A stretch of DNA of 64,000 nt, taken from NCBI GenBank assembly GCA_947630175.1, contig CANRGJ010000001.1, positions 310,001 through 374,000 of the forward strand, written 5' to 3'. The notes beneath the pieces were generated by a model. That model made no database searches, was not told where the DNA came from, and saw only the letters and a list, made by a program, of their open reading frames with translations. The position numbers and the translations under genes were made by a program. The DNA comes from an uncultured Ruminiclostridium sp. (GTDB lineage: Bacteria; Bacillota; Clostridia; Oscillospirales; Ruminococcaceae). Position 1 is the stretch's first letter, and the number at the start of each line of letters is the position of its first letter. Positions 34,202-43,877 of the stretch are shown here, in pieces.

Positions 34202-36829
34202 ATGAAGTGGACAAGCCTTAATGATTTAAGAGAAAGCTACCTTAAATTTTTTGAAAGTAAGGGACATCTGAGAATGGATTCTGCTCCTCTTGTTCCACAG
34301 GGCGACAACTCTGTTCTTCTTATCAATGCGGGAATGACGCCTTTGAAAAAATACTTTCAGGGCGTTGAAACTCCTCCCTGCAAAAGAGTGACCACCTGCC
34401 AAAAATGCATACGCACTCCCGATATAGAAAATGTGGGCAAAACTGCGCGCCACGGAACATACTTTGAAATGCTGGGTAATTTTTCCTTCGGCGATTATTT
34501 TAAGCACGAGGCGACAGCGTGGGCCTGGGAATATCTTACCAAGGTGCTTGAAATTCCTGAGGACAGGCTTTGGGTCACCATATATGAAGAAGACGACGAA
34601 GCGGGAGATATATGGGCCAATGAGATAGGCGTTCCTAGAGAAAGAATAATTAAATTGGGAAAGAAGGATAATTTCTGGGAACACGGCAGTGGTCCCTGCG
34701 GTCCTTGCTCTGAAATACACTTTGACAGAGGAGAAAAATACGGTCCTTTCATAGATTTTGAGCAGGCGGGAGAATGCGACCGCATAATTGAAATATGGAA
34801 CCTTGTATTCACTCAGTTTGACAATGACGGCAACGGAAATTACACCATGCTTGCAAACAAAAACATTGACACAGGTATGGGACTTGACCGTCTTGCCTGT
34901 GTAATGCAGGGCGTTGATAATATGTTTGAGGTGGATACAGCTCAGAATATTATCAAGACGATTTGCGATATCACAGGAAAAAAATATAAGGAAAATGAAA
35001 AAGACGACGTTTCTATCCGTGTTATTACCGACCACGTCAGAGCAAGCACGTTCCTTATCGGCGACGGAGTAAGGCCCTCCAACGAAGGAAGAGGATATGT
35101 TCTCAGAAGGCTTATCAGGAGAGCCGCCCGTCACGGAAGACTGCTCGGAATGAACGAGAGCTTTTTGTATAAAGTAGCTGACAGCGTTATAAATGAAAAT
35201 GCGCCCGCATATCCCGAAGTGGTTGAAAAACGTGAGTATATCAAAAAAGTTCTGCAAACCGAAGAAGACAGCTTCAACAAAACTGTTGAAAAAGGCACTC
35301 AGATCTTGCAGGACCTGATTGACAAGATGGATACAAACAGTATTCTCAGCGGCGAAGAAGTTTTCAAGCTCCACGATACCTACGGATTCCCTCTCGACCT
35401 TACAAAAGAGATACTGGCAGAAAAGAATCTCAAGCTGGACGAAAAGAGATTTTTTGAACTTATGGATAAGCAGCGTACTACCGCCCGTTCAAATCAATCC
35501 TTCAAAGGCGGTTGGGACGAGGCGTCGCTTGATTCATTCAACGGTTATTCCACTAAATTCGTTGGTTATGAAAAGCTATCCTGCGATACGCAGCTTAAAG
35601 TTATCCTGAAAGACGGTCAGACTGTTGAAAGCTGCTCTGAAGGAGATGAGGTCGTAGTTTTAATAGAAACTACTCCCTTCTATGCTGAAAGCGGCGGACA
35701 GGTCGGAGATAAAGGTACTATCACAAATGGCGACAATGTACTGTCTGTTCTTGATACAAAGAAACTTGGCGGTGGACAGTTTGTATGTGAATGTCGTGTA
35801 GAAAGCGGTTCATTCTATATAAATGATAATGTGACCGCACAGGTAGATGAACAGCTCCGTATGGCGACTGCAAGAAACCATACCTGCGCTCACCTGCTCC
35901 AGGCCGCATTGCGCCGTGTACTTGGCGATCACGTTCATCAGTCGGGTTCATACGTTGACCCATATAAGTGCAGATTTGACTTTTCACACTTCAGCGCAAT
36001 GACTCCCGAAGAGATCACAGAAGTCGAAAAAATCGTAAATGAAGAAATACTTAAAGCTACACCTGTAACTACCGAGGAGCTTCCTATTGAAGAGGCGCAG
36101 AAGAGAGGAGCAATGGCTCTGTTCGGAGAAAAATATGGCAAGATCGTAAGAGTGGTTACCGTCCCCGGATTTTCAACCGAATTCTGCGGAGGTACACATC
36201 TTACGAATACCGCCCAGGCAGGTCTGTTCAAAATTGTAACGGAAACCTCCGTTGCCAGCGGAGTAAGACGCATCGAAGCAATAACAGGTCTTGAAGTTAT
36301 CTCTGCGTTTAACGCGTTGAATTATATGGTGGGCAAAATTGCATCTACCATCAAGGTGTCAAGCGAAAGCGCAATTATAAGCCGCTGTGAAAGCTTGCAG
36401 ACCGAAGTACACGATTTAAAAAAGGAAATAGACCGCTTAAACGAGCAGATTTCTGCCTCTCAGCTTAAAGGTCTGTATGATAATCCCGAAGAGGTCAACG
36501 GTATCAAGATAATCACTGCAATGCTTACAGGTACATCAGGCGAAAATCTGAAAAAAGCGGCTGATCAGATAAAGAGCAAGGAAGGTAGCTTTATTGCTGT
36601 TCTTGCGGGAGTGGCTGACGGAAAGGGCAACTTTGTCTGCTGCTGCAGCAAAGAGGCAGTTGACAAAGGCGCAAACGCAGGTCAGATAGTGCGCAAGGTT
36701 GCGGAAATAACGGGCGCTAAAGGCGGCGGAAAGCCTGATATGGCAATGTCAGGCATAGGCGATACTACCAAAATAGACGAGGCGCTTATGTCGGTCAAAG
36801 CAATAGCAGAAGAAATGCTGAAAAATTAA
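34202..36829 (+). CDS. alaS: Alanyl-tRNA synthetase
   Basis: An 875-residue class IIc synthetase with an aminoacylation domain (FLSTHFESKG-type N-terminus LKFFESKGHLRMDSAPLVP), the HTCAHLLQAALRRVLG editing-site His motif, the zinc CGGTH motif near residue 660 and a C-terminal DHHA1 domain (FVCCCSKEAVDKGANAGQIVRKVAE, GGGKPDMAMSG). Full length. It attaches alanine to tRNA-Ala and clears mischarged Ser/Gly. No T-box fits in the 28-base gap upstream. Confidence 0.97.
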   Translation: MKWTSLNDLRESYLKFFESKGHLRMDSAPLVPQGDNSVLLINAGMTPLKKYFQGVETPPCKRVTTCQKCIRTPDIENVGKTARHGTYFEMLGNFSFGDYFKHEATAWAWEYLTKVLEIPEDRLWVTIYEEDDEAGDIWANEIGVPRERIIKLGKKDNFWEHGSGPCGPCSEIHFDRGEKYGPFIDFEQAGECDRIIEIWNLVFTQFDNDGNGNYTMLANKNIDTGMGLDRLACVMQGVDNMFEVDTAQNIIKTICDITGKKYKENEKDDVSIRVITDHVRASTFLIGDGVRPSNEGRGYVLRRLIRRAARHGRLLGMNESFLYKVADSVINENAPAYPEVVEKREYIKKVLQTEEDSFNKTVEKGTQILQDLIDKMDTNSILSGEEVFKLHDTYGFPLDLTKEILAEKNLKLDEKRFFELMDKQRTTARSNQSFKGGWDEASLDSFNGYSTKFVGYEKLSCDTQLKVILKDGQTVESCSEGDEVVVLIETTPFYAESGGQVGDKGTITNGDNVLSVLDTKKLGGGQFVCECRVESGSFYINDNVTAQVDEQLRMATARNHTCAHLLQAALRRVLGDHVHQSGSYVDPYKCRFDFSHFSAMTPEEITEVEKIVNEEILKATPVTTEELPIEEAQKRGAMALFGEKYGKIVRVVTVPGFSTEFCGGTHLTNTAQAGLFKIVTETSVASGVRRIEAITGLEVISAFNALNYMVGKIASTIKVSSESAIISRCESLQTEVHDLKKEIDRLNEQISASQLKGLYDNPEEVNGIKIITAMLTGTSGENLKKAADQIKSKEGSFIAVLAGVADGKGNFVCCCSKEAVDKGANAGQIVRKVAEITGAKGGGKPDMAMSGIGDTTKIDEALMSVKAIAEEMLKN

Positions 36830-36848
36830 TATAAATAAGGAGCATAAA

Positions 36849-37190
36849 ATGGAAAATTGTCTTTTTTGTAAAATAATTAATGGGGAGATCCCTTCGTCAA
36901 AAGTGTATGAAGATGATGAAATTCTGGCATTTAAAGACATAAGCCCTATGGCGCCCGTTCATATCCTGATAATTCCAAAGACACATATTGACGGAGCAGA
37001 TAAATTAAACGAAAGCAATTCAGCTGTCGTTTCCAAAATATTCACTGTTGCGGCAAAATTGGCTGAGGAATTAAAGCTGGAAAACGGATTCAGAATAGTG
37101 ACAAACGTAGGTGAGGACGGCGGCCAGACTGTAAGGCATCTTCATTTTCACCTTTTAGGCGGCGAAAAGCTGAATACAAAGCTCTGCTGA
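36849..37190 (+). CDS. hinT: HIT family purine nucleotide hydrolase
   Basis: A 113-residue Hint-type protein: FCKIINGEIPSSKVYEDDEILAF near the start and the histidine triad in GGQTVRHLHFHLLGGE at the end. Such proteins hydrolyse adenosine phosphoramidates or AMP-N linkages. Full length for the family; AAGGAG precedes the ATG. Confidence 0.93.
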   Translation: MENCLFCKIINGEIPSSKVYEDDEILAFKDISPMAPVHILIIPKTHIDGADKLNESNSAVVSKIFTVAAKLAEELKLENGFRIVTNVGEDGGQTVRHLHFHLLGGEKLNTKLC

Positions 37191-37213
37191 AAACTGAACA
37201 TATATAAAAGCTG

Positions 37214-37257
37214 AAAGGAGAAATGCTTTTCCCTTAAAAAAGCATATTGAAATTATG
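37214..37257 (+). promoter_or_regulatory. comEC initiation region with intervening hairpin
   Basis: A strong AAAGGAG (37214-37220) is followed by an 8-bp perfect hairpin (ATGCTTTT 37223-37230 with AAAAGCAT 37238-37245) before the comEC ATG at 37255. The first ATG after the SD opens only a four-codon frame. Removing the hairpin brings the SD to about 11 bases from the ATG. Confidence 0.45.
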
Positions 37258-39267
37258 AAGCACAAATTAGGCTTAATAGGTTTTTCATACCTTGCTGGTC
37301 TTATTTGTGCTACAATTTTTAATTCCCTGATTATTTTTTGTTTAGCAGGACTTGTTTTTGCTGTTTCTCTTGCACTTTTATTTTTTAAGAAGAATAAGTT
37401 TGCAATAATGCTTTTTACCGTTTCTGCTGCAATGGCTGTTTACGGAATATATACTGTGTTGGTGTATGAGCCTGTCGTTGCCAACGACGGAAAAACGGTT
37501 GAAATAACAGGTGTTGTATCAGAAGTGCGCCGTTATTCAAATGATACCGCATCATATATAATTGATACAAATATAGACGGAGTGGACACATCTGTCACTT
37601 TATTTTCATCAGATACACAGTGTGCGGTCGGAGATCATATAAGTTTCAGCGGAAAACTGTCAAAGCTGACTGACAACACAGAATTTGCAGAAGAAAGCTA
37701 CTATAAAACCAAAGGAATATTTTTAAAGGCAATCTCTTCTTCAGGAATCGAAATCACGCCGGATGATTCGTTTAACCTCAAGTCGTGCATAATAAATTAC
37801 AGCGACTACATAGGAACAAGGATAAAAACTATGCTCCCAGGTGAAGAAGGAGATTTACTGAAAGCACTGTTTCTCGGAGATAAATCAGGCTTGTCAGATA
37901 CGTTGTCGAGCAATATAAAACGTGCGGGGATAAGTCATTTTACAGCAGTTTCAGGTATGCACCTTACAATAATTTCTCATATCTTAATGCTTATTATAGC
38001 TATCACTCCTCTGAGAAAACACAGATTTTTCAGATTTGCAACGCTTTCTGTCCTTATTTTTATGTTTATGCTGTTTTTCAGAATGTCGGTTTCCGTTATA
38101 AGGGCAGGAATAATGCTTATTGTGTTTTACGGTTCTGAGCTTTTTATGAGAAAAGGAAGCACGCTCAATTCTATGGGAATAGCAGTTCTTGCAATAACGC
38201 TGTTCCAGCCTTATTCCTGTCTTGATACAGGTCTGCTTTTATCTTTGGCAGGTACTTTCGGAATAGGAGTTTTATCCCCGTTTTTCTGTAAAAGACTGCG
38301 CTCTAATTCATTTAAACCTTTTAAAACAGCACTTATCGGTTCGGCGTGTGCTACTTTATGTACTTTTCCGCTGAGCTGCTTGTTCTTTGGCGGATTTTCT
38401 ACTTTAGGCATTGTTATGAATATGCTCCTTTATCCCTTGTTCCTCTCTGCACTTGTATGCCTTACGCTTTTTGCAATAACAGGCGGAGTGGGATACGGAT
38501 TTATGTTCGTTGCAGGATTATGCGCAAAGGCAATGATAGCGGCTATAAATCTGTTCGGCGGCTTTAAATACAGCTATATCAGCTTACATTATGATTTTCT
38601 GGGAATGATATTCGCCTTTTCCGTAATTTTTATAATTGCCGTCTATTTGATATTCAAAAGTCCCCAAAGGACGTCAATGGCGATAGGAATATCGTTTTGT
38701 GCTATCGTGGGCTGTGTTACCGCAGAAAATTGTCTTGATATGAATAAAACAAAGCTGCTTATGTATTCAGACGGAGACGATGCCTGCGTTATTGTTGAAA
38801 AGCAGTCGGCAATATGTGTTATTGCCAGCGATGATTCAAACGATATTCTGAATTATATTACAGAATATTTTCAAAACAGCTTTTGGGACAAATTATCGGT
38901 AATTAAAATAATAGACAGCTCGCACAATAATATAAAAGCCTTTGAAGAAATACCTTGTCAGGTATTTTCTCCTCCCGAAAAGAATGACAGATCATATACA
39001 GTGGGAGATGAGATAAGCGTTTCATTCGGAGAGAAATACGGAACGATAGCCTTTGAAGGCACGTCAGTAACCGTTTCGCCTACCGCTGAGCCGAAAGACG
39101 ACAGCATATGTGTGATTTACGGCTATAAGAAAAAAGTCCCCGAGCTTTCGGGAAAGGTTTTCTGCTCAAGCAGAAGAATAGACGACAGCTACGATTTTGT
39201 TAATCTTTATTACGATACGGCAGAATATTATGTAAGTAAAACCATACTTCAAAATATGCATAGGTAA
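37255..39267 (+). CDS. comEC: ComEC/Rec2-type competence membrane protein
   Basis: A 670-residue polytopic protein. It has an N-terminal membrane segment and OB-like extracellular domain (VEITGVVSEVRRYSNDTAS), the ComEC signature LFLGDKSGLSD...GISHFTAVSGMHLTI near residue 220, and six or more helices. The C-terminal soluble part (about 495-670) has a beta-lactamase-like look but no HxHxDH, so the nuclease function of full ComEC is probably missing. It likely forms the DNA uptake channel. Confidence 0.85.
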   Translation: MKHKLGLIGFSYLAGLICATIFNSLIIFCLAGLVFAVSLALLFFKKNKFAIMLFTVSAAMAVYGIYTVLVYEPVVANDGKTVEITGVVSEVRRYSNDTASYIIDTNIDGVDTSVTLFSSDTQCAVGDHISFSGKLSKLTDNTEFAEESYYKTKGIFLKAISSSGIEITPDDSFNLKSCIINYSDYIGTRIKTMLPGEEGDLLKALFLGDKSGLSDTLSSNIKRAGISHFTAVSGMHLTIISHILMLIIAITPLRKHRFFRFATLSVLIFMFMLFFRMSVSVIRAGIMLIVFYGSELFMRKGSTLNSMGIAVLAITLFQPYSCLDTGLLLSLAGTFGIGVLSPFFCKRLRSNSFKPFKTALIGSACATLCTFPLSCLFFGGFSTLGIVMNMLLYPLFLSALVCLTLFAITGGVGYGFMFVAGLCAKAMIAAINLFGGFKYSYISLHYDFLGMIFAFSVIFIIAVYLIFKSPQRTSMAIGISFCAIVGCVTAENCLDMNKTKLLMYSDGDDACVIVEKQSAICVIASDDSNDILNYITEYFQNSFWDKLSVIKIIDSSHNNIKAFEEIPCQVFSPPEKNDRSYTVGDEISVSFGEKYGTIAFEGTSVTVSPTAEPKDDSICVIYGYKKKVPELSGKVFCSSRRIDDSYDFVNLYYDTAEYYVSKTILQNMHR

Positions 39268-39277
39268 AGGAGAAAAT

Positions 39278-40303
39278 ATGCCTGTTATTACTGAAACCAA
39301 ATTAAGCGCCGATATAAAAAAAGGCGTATTTTACCCGGTATATTTTTTTTACGGAGAAGAAGCATTTCTCACAAAAATGTATGCCGATAGGATAAAAACA
39401 AAAGCCTTGGGTGAGCAACCAATCGATATAAATCTTTTGGAAATGAGTGGCAATCCCGATTTATCGGTACTGTCAGAGCAAATTCAGGCTGTTCCCTTTT
39501 TCGCTGAACATAAGGTGATTATGATAAACGACTTTAGTATTGAAAAGGTAGCAGATTCTGACGTTGAACCGTTTAAAGAAATCATTCAAAATGTTCCGGA
39601 TACAACAATACTTATTTTTTATCTAACAAATTGCACTTTCTCATTAAGGTCGGAAAAAGTAAAAAAGATATTTGAGGCTATTAAGGAAAACGCCTGCGTA
39701 TGCGAATTTACTCCTCTCAATCAAATGAAGATAGGAGAACTGATCTGCAAAAAGGTCGCTAAGCAGAAACGTGTCATTTCAAGAACGACCGCTGAATATT
39801 TAGCCGAAATAACCGCTTGCGATATGACTATGGCGTCAACGGAAACTGCCAAGCTATGTAGCTATGTTGATGAAGGTCAGGAGATAACAAGGGAAATTGT
39901 AGATCGAACAGTTGCAAAACAGCTTGAAACAAAGGTATACACGCTGTCTGATGCGATAATTTCAAAAAATAAAAACAAGGCATTTACAATTTTAGGAGAA
40001 TTATTTGAACAAAGAGCTAAAGCCGTACAGATCCTATCATCCCTCGGCGACGCTTATGCTGACTATTATTATGTAAAAACAGCAAAAGAAAAAGGAATAA
40101 TACCTCAGCAGGTAGTCGAGGAATTCGGCTATAACAAAAAAAGAGCCTTTATCGTTTCAAAAAAATACAATGAATCTGCAAAAATGGATTTAAATGATAT
40201 AAGAAATGCCATTGAAATAATTTTTGAAGCAGATACAAAGTGCAAATCAATAAACGTAAACGAAAAGCTCCTTATGGAGGAAGTCCTCTTGAAATTGTTA
40301 TAA
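39278..40303 (+). CDS. holA: DNA polymerase III subunit delta
   Basis: A 341-residue clamp-loader subunit with N-terminal FFYGEEAFLTKMYADRIK, a central HolA domain and the C-terminal collar helices (ILSSLGDAYADYYYVKTAKEKG). It opens the beta clamp within the tau/delta/delta-prime complex. The 3' end overlaps the rnmV upstream frame but not its chosen start. AAAGGAGA lies before the ATG. Confidence 0.9.
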   Translation: MPVITETKLSADIKKGVFYPVYFFYGEEAFLTKMYADRIKTKALGEQPIDINLLEMSGNPDLSVLSEQIQAVPFFAEHKVIMINDFSIEKVADSDVEPFKEIIQNVPDTTILIFYLTNCTFSLRSEKVKKIFEAIKENACVCEFTPLNQMKIGELICKKVAKQKRVISRTTAEYLAEITACDMTMASTETAKLCSYVDEGQEITREIVDRTVAKQLETKVYTLSDAIISKNKNKAFTILGELFEQRAKAVQILSSLGDAYADYYYVKTAKEKGIIPQQVVEEFGYNKKRAFIVSKKYNESAKMDLNDIRNAIEIIFEADTKCKSINVNEKLLMEEVLLKLL

Positions 40304-40323
40304 AATATCGGAAAGGACAGAAA

Positions 40324-40911
40324 ATGCTACATCTGAAACAGGCGGTAATTGTTGAAGGAAAATATGATAAAATAAAAATTTCATCAATAATAGATTCTCT
40401 GATTATAACAACAGACGGCTTTTCGATTTTTAAGGATAAGGAAAAAATGGCGTTGATAAAGGAGTTAGCAGAAAAAGACGGAGTTATTATTCTGACAGAC
40501 AGCGACAGCGCAGGCTTTAAAATCAGAAATTATATCAAAGGGTGCACTTCTAAAGGCAAAATAACAAATATCTACATTCCTGAAATAATGGGCAAAGAAA
40601 AACGCAAAGCCGTTCCCTCAAAAGAAGGCAAGCTGGGTGTTGAGGGAATGTCGACCAAAATCCTTATCGATGCATTTGAAAAAATGGGAATATGCGTCAG
40701 TGAAACAGAAAAAAGATCCGCCGATATATTTACAAGGGCAAGGCTGTTTGACGACGGATTTATCGGACAAGCCAATTCTGATATAAAAAGGCAGAAACTG
40801 CTCAAAGAGCTTTCCTTGCCGTCAACTCTTTCTGTTACGGCAATTATTGAGGTTCTTAACGCAATGTTCACGGAAGAAGAATATGAAAATGCCGTCAAAA
40901 AAATTATATAA
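40324..40911 (+). CDS. rnmV: Ribonuclease M5
   Basis: About 195 residues with an N-terminal Toprim domain: VIVEGKYDKIKI (catalytic Glu) and ILTDSDSAGFKIRNYIK (DxD). RNase M5 trims precursor 5S rRNA together with L18. A longer frame begins at 40240, but AAAGGA before ATG 40324 and the family N-terminus (MLHLKQAVIVEGKYDK) support this start, 20 bases after holA. Confidence 0.88.
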   Translation: MLHLKQAVIVEGKYDKIKISSIIDSLIITTDGFSIFKDKEKMALIKELAEKDGVIILTDSDSAGFKIRNYIKGCTSKGKITNIYIPEIMGKEKRKAVPSKEGKLGVEGMSTKILIDAFEKMGICVSETEKRSADIFTRARLFDDGFIGQANSDIKRQKLLKELSLPSTLSVTAIIEVLNAMFTEEEYENAVKKII

Positions 40912-40933
40912 GAAAATTGTTACCATTTTGTAA

Positions 40934-40962
40934 TTGACTTAAATAACATTTTTTGCTATAAT
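40934..40962 (+). promoter_or_regulatory. Sigma-A promoter of the O-acetylation pair
   Basis: TTGACT (40934-40939), a 17-base spacer and TATAAT (40957-40962), 37 bases before the MBOAT start. Strong vegetative-type promoter. Confidence 0.75.
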
Positions 40963-40999
40963 TTTCGTAATGTAATTTTATATTTGGAAGGTTATTTCA

Positions 41000-42409
41000 A
41001 TGGTATTTTCCAGTCTTACGTTTATGTTTTTATTTCTGCCGATAGTGCTTATAGTTTATTATATTGCGCCAAAACAGCTGAAAAATCTGTTCATACTGAT
41101 AAGCGGACTTATCTTTTATGCATGGGGCGAGCCGCTTTATGTGCTTGTTATGATCGCATCTACGCTTATCGACTATACAGCGGGACTCCTTATTCACAAA
41201 TTCGATGATAAAAACGCTATCAGACGGCTTTGCCTTATAGTTTCACTGGTGATGAATCTGGGACTTTTGGGAGTGTTTAAATACAGCGGATTTGTATTGG
41301 AAAATATAGATACTATATTTGGTACAGCATTTTACGACCCGGAGCACGTTCTTCCCCTCCCGATAGGTATCAGCTTTTTTACTTTCCAGTCAATGTCTTA
41401 TACAATAGATATGTATATGCGGAAAATAAAGGTCCAGAAAAATCCTATTTCATTTGCCGCATTTGTGACCTTGTTCCCTCAGATAGTGGCAGGTCCTATT
41501 GTGAGATATGACGATATTGCGGCTGAGCTGGACGACAGAACGATAAATTTAGACTGCTTATACGAAGGTATAATCAAATTTATTACAGGACTTGGAAAAA
41601 AGGTACTTATAGCAAATAATATCGGAATGTTATGGACGACCGTCAAAGGATTTGAAACAGGAGAATTGTCCGTACTGACCGCCTGGCTCGGAATAATTGC
41701 GTATACGTTCCAGATATATTTTGATTTTTCCGGTTATTCGGATATGGCTATCGGGTTAGGAAAGATGATGGGATTTAATTTCCCGCAGAACTTTAATTAT
41801 CCGTATCAATCAAAGAGCATAAGCGAATTTTGGCGCAGATGGCATATAACCTTGGGCGCATGGTTCAAAAGTTATGTTTACTTCCCTCTCGGCGGCAGCC
41901 GTAAGGGTATGAAAAGAACAGTTTTTAACCTTGCCGTTGTCTGGCTCCTTACGGGTATATGGCATGGTGCAAGCTGGAATTTTATTTTGTGGGGCGTTTT
42001 ATACGGAGTCGTAATAATACTTGAAAAGCTGTTTCTCGGAAAAATACTTGACAGAATACCGTCATTTTTCTCTTGGTTTTATACAATGCTGTTGGTCGTT
42101 TTAGGCTGGGTATTGTTTGACACCGCAAACCTTCCTACCGCTTTCGGATATATGGGCTCTATGTTTGGCGGAACGGGAATTTTATTTGACGATCAGGGAT
42201 TGTATCTGCTTAAGAATTATGCAGTTATACTTGTCGTTGCGGCATTTGCCTGCACAGACGCTTTCAAAAAGCTCATAGAGTGGGCGAAAACGAAAATTCC
42301 TGTGGTAATAAATTATTCTACTCCTATTGCGAAATTTGCAATTTTGTTTTTCTCCACAGCATATCTTGCAAATGCAACATACAATCCGTTCCTGTATTTT
42401 AACTTTTAA
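41000..42409 (+). CDS. MBOAT family O-acyltransferase, AlgI-like
   Basis: A 469-residue polytopic enzyme with about 11 membrane helices. The MBOAT signature is clear: FDFSGYSDMAIGLGKMMGF, SISEFWRRWHITLGAWFKSYVYFPLGGSR and the catalytic His in LTGIWHGASWNFILWG. Homologues transfer acetyl groups to cell-surface polysaccharide or teichoic acid together with a DHHW/AlgX-like partner, which is the next gene. The exact polymer is unknown. Confidence 0.92.
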   Translation: MVFSSLTFMFLFLPIVLIVYYIAPKQLKNLFILISGLIFYAWGEPLYVLVMIASTLIDYTAGLLIHKFDDKNAIRRLCLIVSLVMNLGLLGVFKYSGFVLENIDTIFGTAFYDPEHVLPLPIGISFFTFQSMSYTIDMYMRKIKVQKNPISFAAFVTLFPQIVAGPIVRYDDIAAELDDRTINLDCLYEGIIKFITGLGKKVLIANNIGMLWTTVKGFETGELSVLTAWLGIIAYTFQIYFDFSGYSDMAIGLGKMMGFNFPQNFNYPYQSKSISEFWRRWHITLGAWFKSYVYFPLGGSRKGMKRTVFNLAVVWLLTGIWHGASWNFILWGVLYGVVIILEKLFLGKILDRIPSFFSWFYTMLLVVLGWVLFDTANLPTAFGYMGSMFGGTGILFDDQGLYLLKNYAVILVVAAFACTDAFKKLIEWAKTKIPVVINYSTPIAKFAILFFSTAYLANATYNPFLYFNF

Positions 42410-42427
42410 AAAGGAGGTGCTGTTACA

Positions 42428-43612
42428 GTGAAAGATTTTTATAAAAAAATAATGATAGGATTATTTGCGCTGTTTTTGATAACAATTCCTGTTCTCACCT
42501 TTGTTTATATGCCGAAAGAAGAAAGACCTTTTTCTGAAAATGAAAATAAGTATCTTACCGCTTTTCCGAATTTTTCATTAAGAACATACAAAGATAAAAC
42601 GTTTATGAACGGTTTCGACGAATGGCTTTCAGACAGATTTCTTGCACGGGAACAATGGATAATATTCAAAAATAATACTGATATGGCAATCGGCAAGGAC
42701 GAAATAAACGGCGTTTTTATAAGAAACAATATGATGATGCAGGTTTGGAAAGATTATGACGAGGAGCTGCTGCAAAAAAATATAAAATCAGTAAATAATT
42801 TTATTAAAAATCATCCTGACATTGAAGCGTATTTTATGCTTGTTCCAAACGCTCAGGAGATCTACTCCGACACACTTCCCGCATTTGCTGTTGTGGGAGA
42901 CCAAAATAAGTTTATAAATGATTTTTACTCATCTCTTGACGGATTTGCCGGAACAATAGACGCTTATTCCATTCTTTCTCAGGCAAGAGAGGACGATTCG
43001 TATATCTATTACAGAACAGACCATCACTGGACCAGCTATGGAGCTTATCTGGGATATAAGGCGGCAGGTGAAGAGCTGGGATATACTCCTAAAAAAATCG
43101 ATGAATTTTCCATAGAGCATGCAAGCTATGACTTCAGAGGCACGCTGTTTTCAAAAACACTTGATTTTAATATTACGCCTGATGTAATAGATTATTACAC
43201 CTTAACTGAAAACGAGCCGAAAGTTAAGGTATCGGTGTACAACGAAAACTCGAACGTATTGAACGGTAATATTAAGTATGATGAATACGACAGCTTATAC
43301 TTCAGAGAATTTTTGGACGTTAAAGATAAATATTCTTCTTTTCTCGGGCAAAACTCTCCTATTGTGACTATTGAGTCGGATATTGCAGACAATGACCGTT
43401 CTTTGCTTATCATAAAAGACAGCTACGCTCATTCAATGATACCGTTTCTTGCCAAAGAATACAGCAAGATAACAATGATAGATTTAAGATATATACGCAC
43501 TGATTTTCAGACGTTTGTTTCTCCTGATGATTATGACCAGCTGCTGTTCTTATACAACGTCATAACATTTTCAGAGGATGAAAATATCGTAAAGCTCAAT
43601 TTCAGCAAATAA
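42428..43612 (+). CDS. DHHW/AlgX-like SGNH O-acetylation partner
   Basis: A 394-residue membrane-anchored protein with one N-terminal hydrophobic helix and an extracellular SGNH-like domain. The DHHW family motif RTDHHWTSYGAYLGY is at about residue 197, and the conserved LIIKDSYAHSMIPFLA block follows near 320. It begins with GTG 18 bases after the MBOAT gene, with AGGAGGTG upstream. The pair probably O-acetylates an extracellular polymer. A bidirectional terminator follows. Confidence 0.88.
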   Translation: MKDFYKKIMIGLFALFLITIPVLTFVYMPKEERPFSENENKYLTAFPNFSLRTYKDKTFMNGFDEWLSDRFLAREQWIIFKNNTDMAIGKDEINGVFIRNNMMMQVWKDYDEELLQKNIKSVNNFIKNHPDIEAYFMLVPNAQEIYSDTLPAFAVVGDQNKFINDFYSSLDGFAGTIDAYSILSQAREDDSYIYYRTDHHWTSYGAYLGYKAAGEELGYTPKKIDEFSIEHASYDFRGTLFSKTLDFNITPDVIDYYTLTENEPKVKVSVYNENSNVLNGNIKYDEYDSLYFREFLDVKDKYSSFLGQNSPIVTIESDIADNDRSLLIIKDSYAHSMIPFLAKEYSKITMIDLRYIRTDFQTFVSPDDYDQLLFLYNVITFSEDENIVKLNFSK

Positions 43613-43877
43613 AATTTTCCCGCTTGGCCTTCCTTTTGACAAAAAGCTCCCCTTTGAAATACAGTCAAAGGGAAGCTTTTCATATTTAAAACTTAAATCA
43701 AAGAGTTTTGAAAAAATATTTAGTATGTATCCGCCGCCGGCAACAGCGCCGAGCTTTTGTATTTTGTAAGTAAACCTACCGTTTGGGTCCAGCGCCCGAC
43801 AGCTCAGTGCCATAGTCAGAAATCAGCGGAAAACGCCGCAACAGAGTTTGTCAAGGCAAGTTGAGAGATGAGTATGA
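43613..43877. other. Intergenic segment with G/C-rich patch, no gene
   Basis: Between the DHHW gene and the decayed precursor. It holds one stem-loop terminator (next entry) and a GC-rich stretch near 43728-43760. A minus-strand 80-codon frame with the text KIQKLGAVAGGGY lies across it, but it overlaps the 3' end of the plus-strand gene and has no ribosome-binding site. It may be a dispersed intergenic element; I do not call a gene. Confidence 0.4.
43642..43680. terminator. Bidirectional terminator
   Basis: AAAAGCTCCCCTTTGA (43642-43657) pairs with TCAAAGGGAAGCTTTT (43665-43680) apart from one mismatch. A/T flanks on both sides allow termination of the DHHW transcript and of the convergent precursor operon. 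Confidence 0.8.

Noticed and set aside
34226-35374. Long open frame antisense to alaS
   Set aside because: It lies entirely within alaS, has no ribosome-binding site or family similarity, and mirrors codon bias of the real gene.
43571-43813. 80-codon minus-strand frame containing VAGGG
   Set aside because: The GG is coincidental: no helical leader, no SD, and it overlaps the plus-strand DHHW gene end and a terminator.
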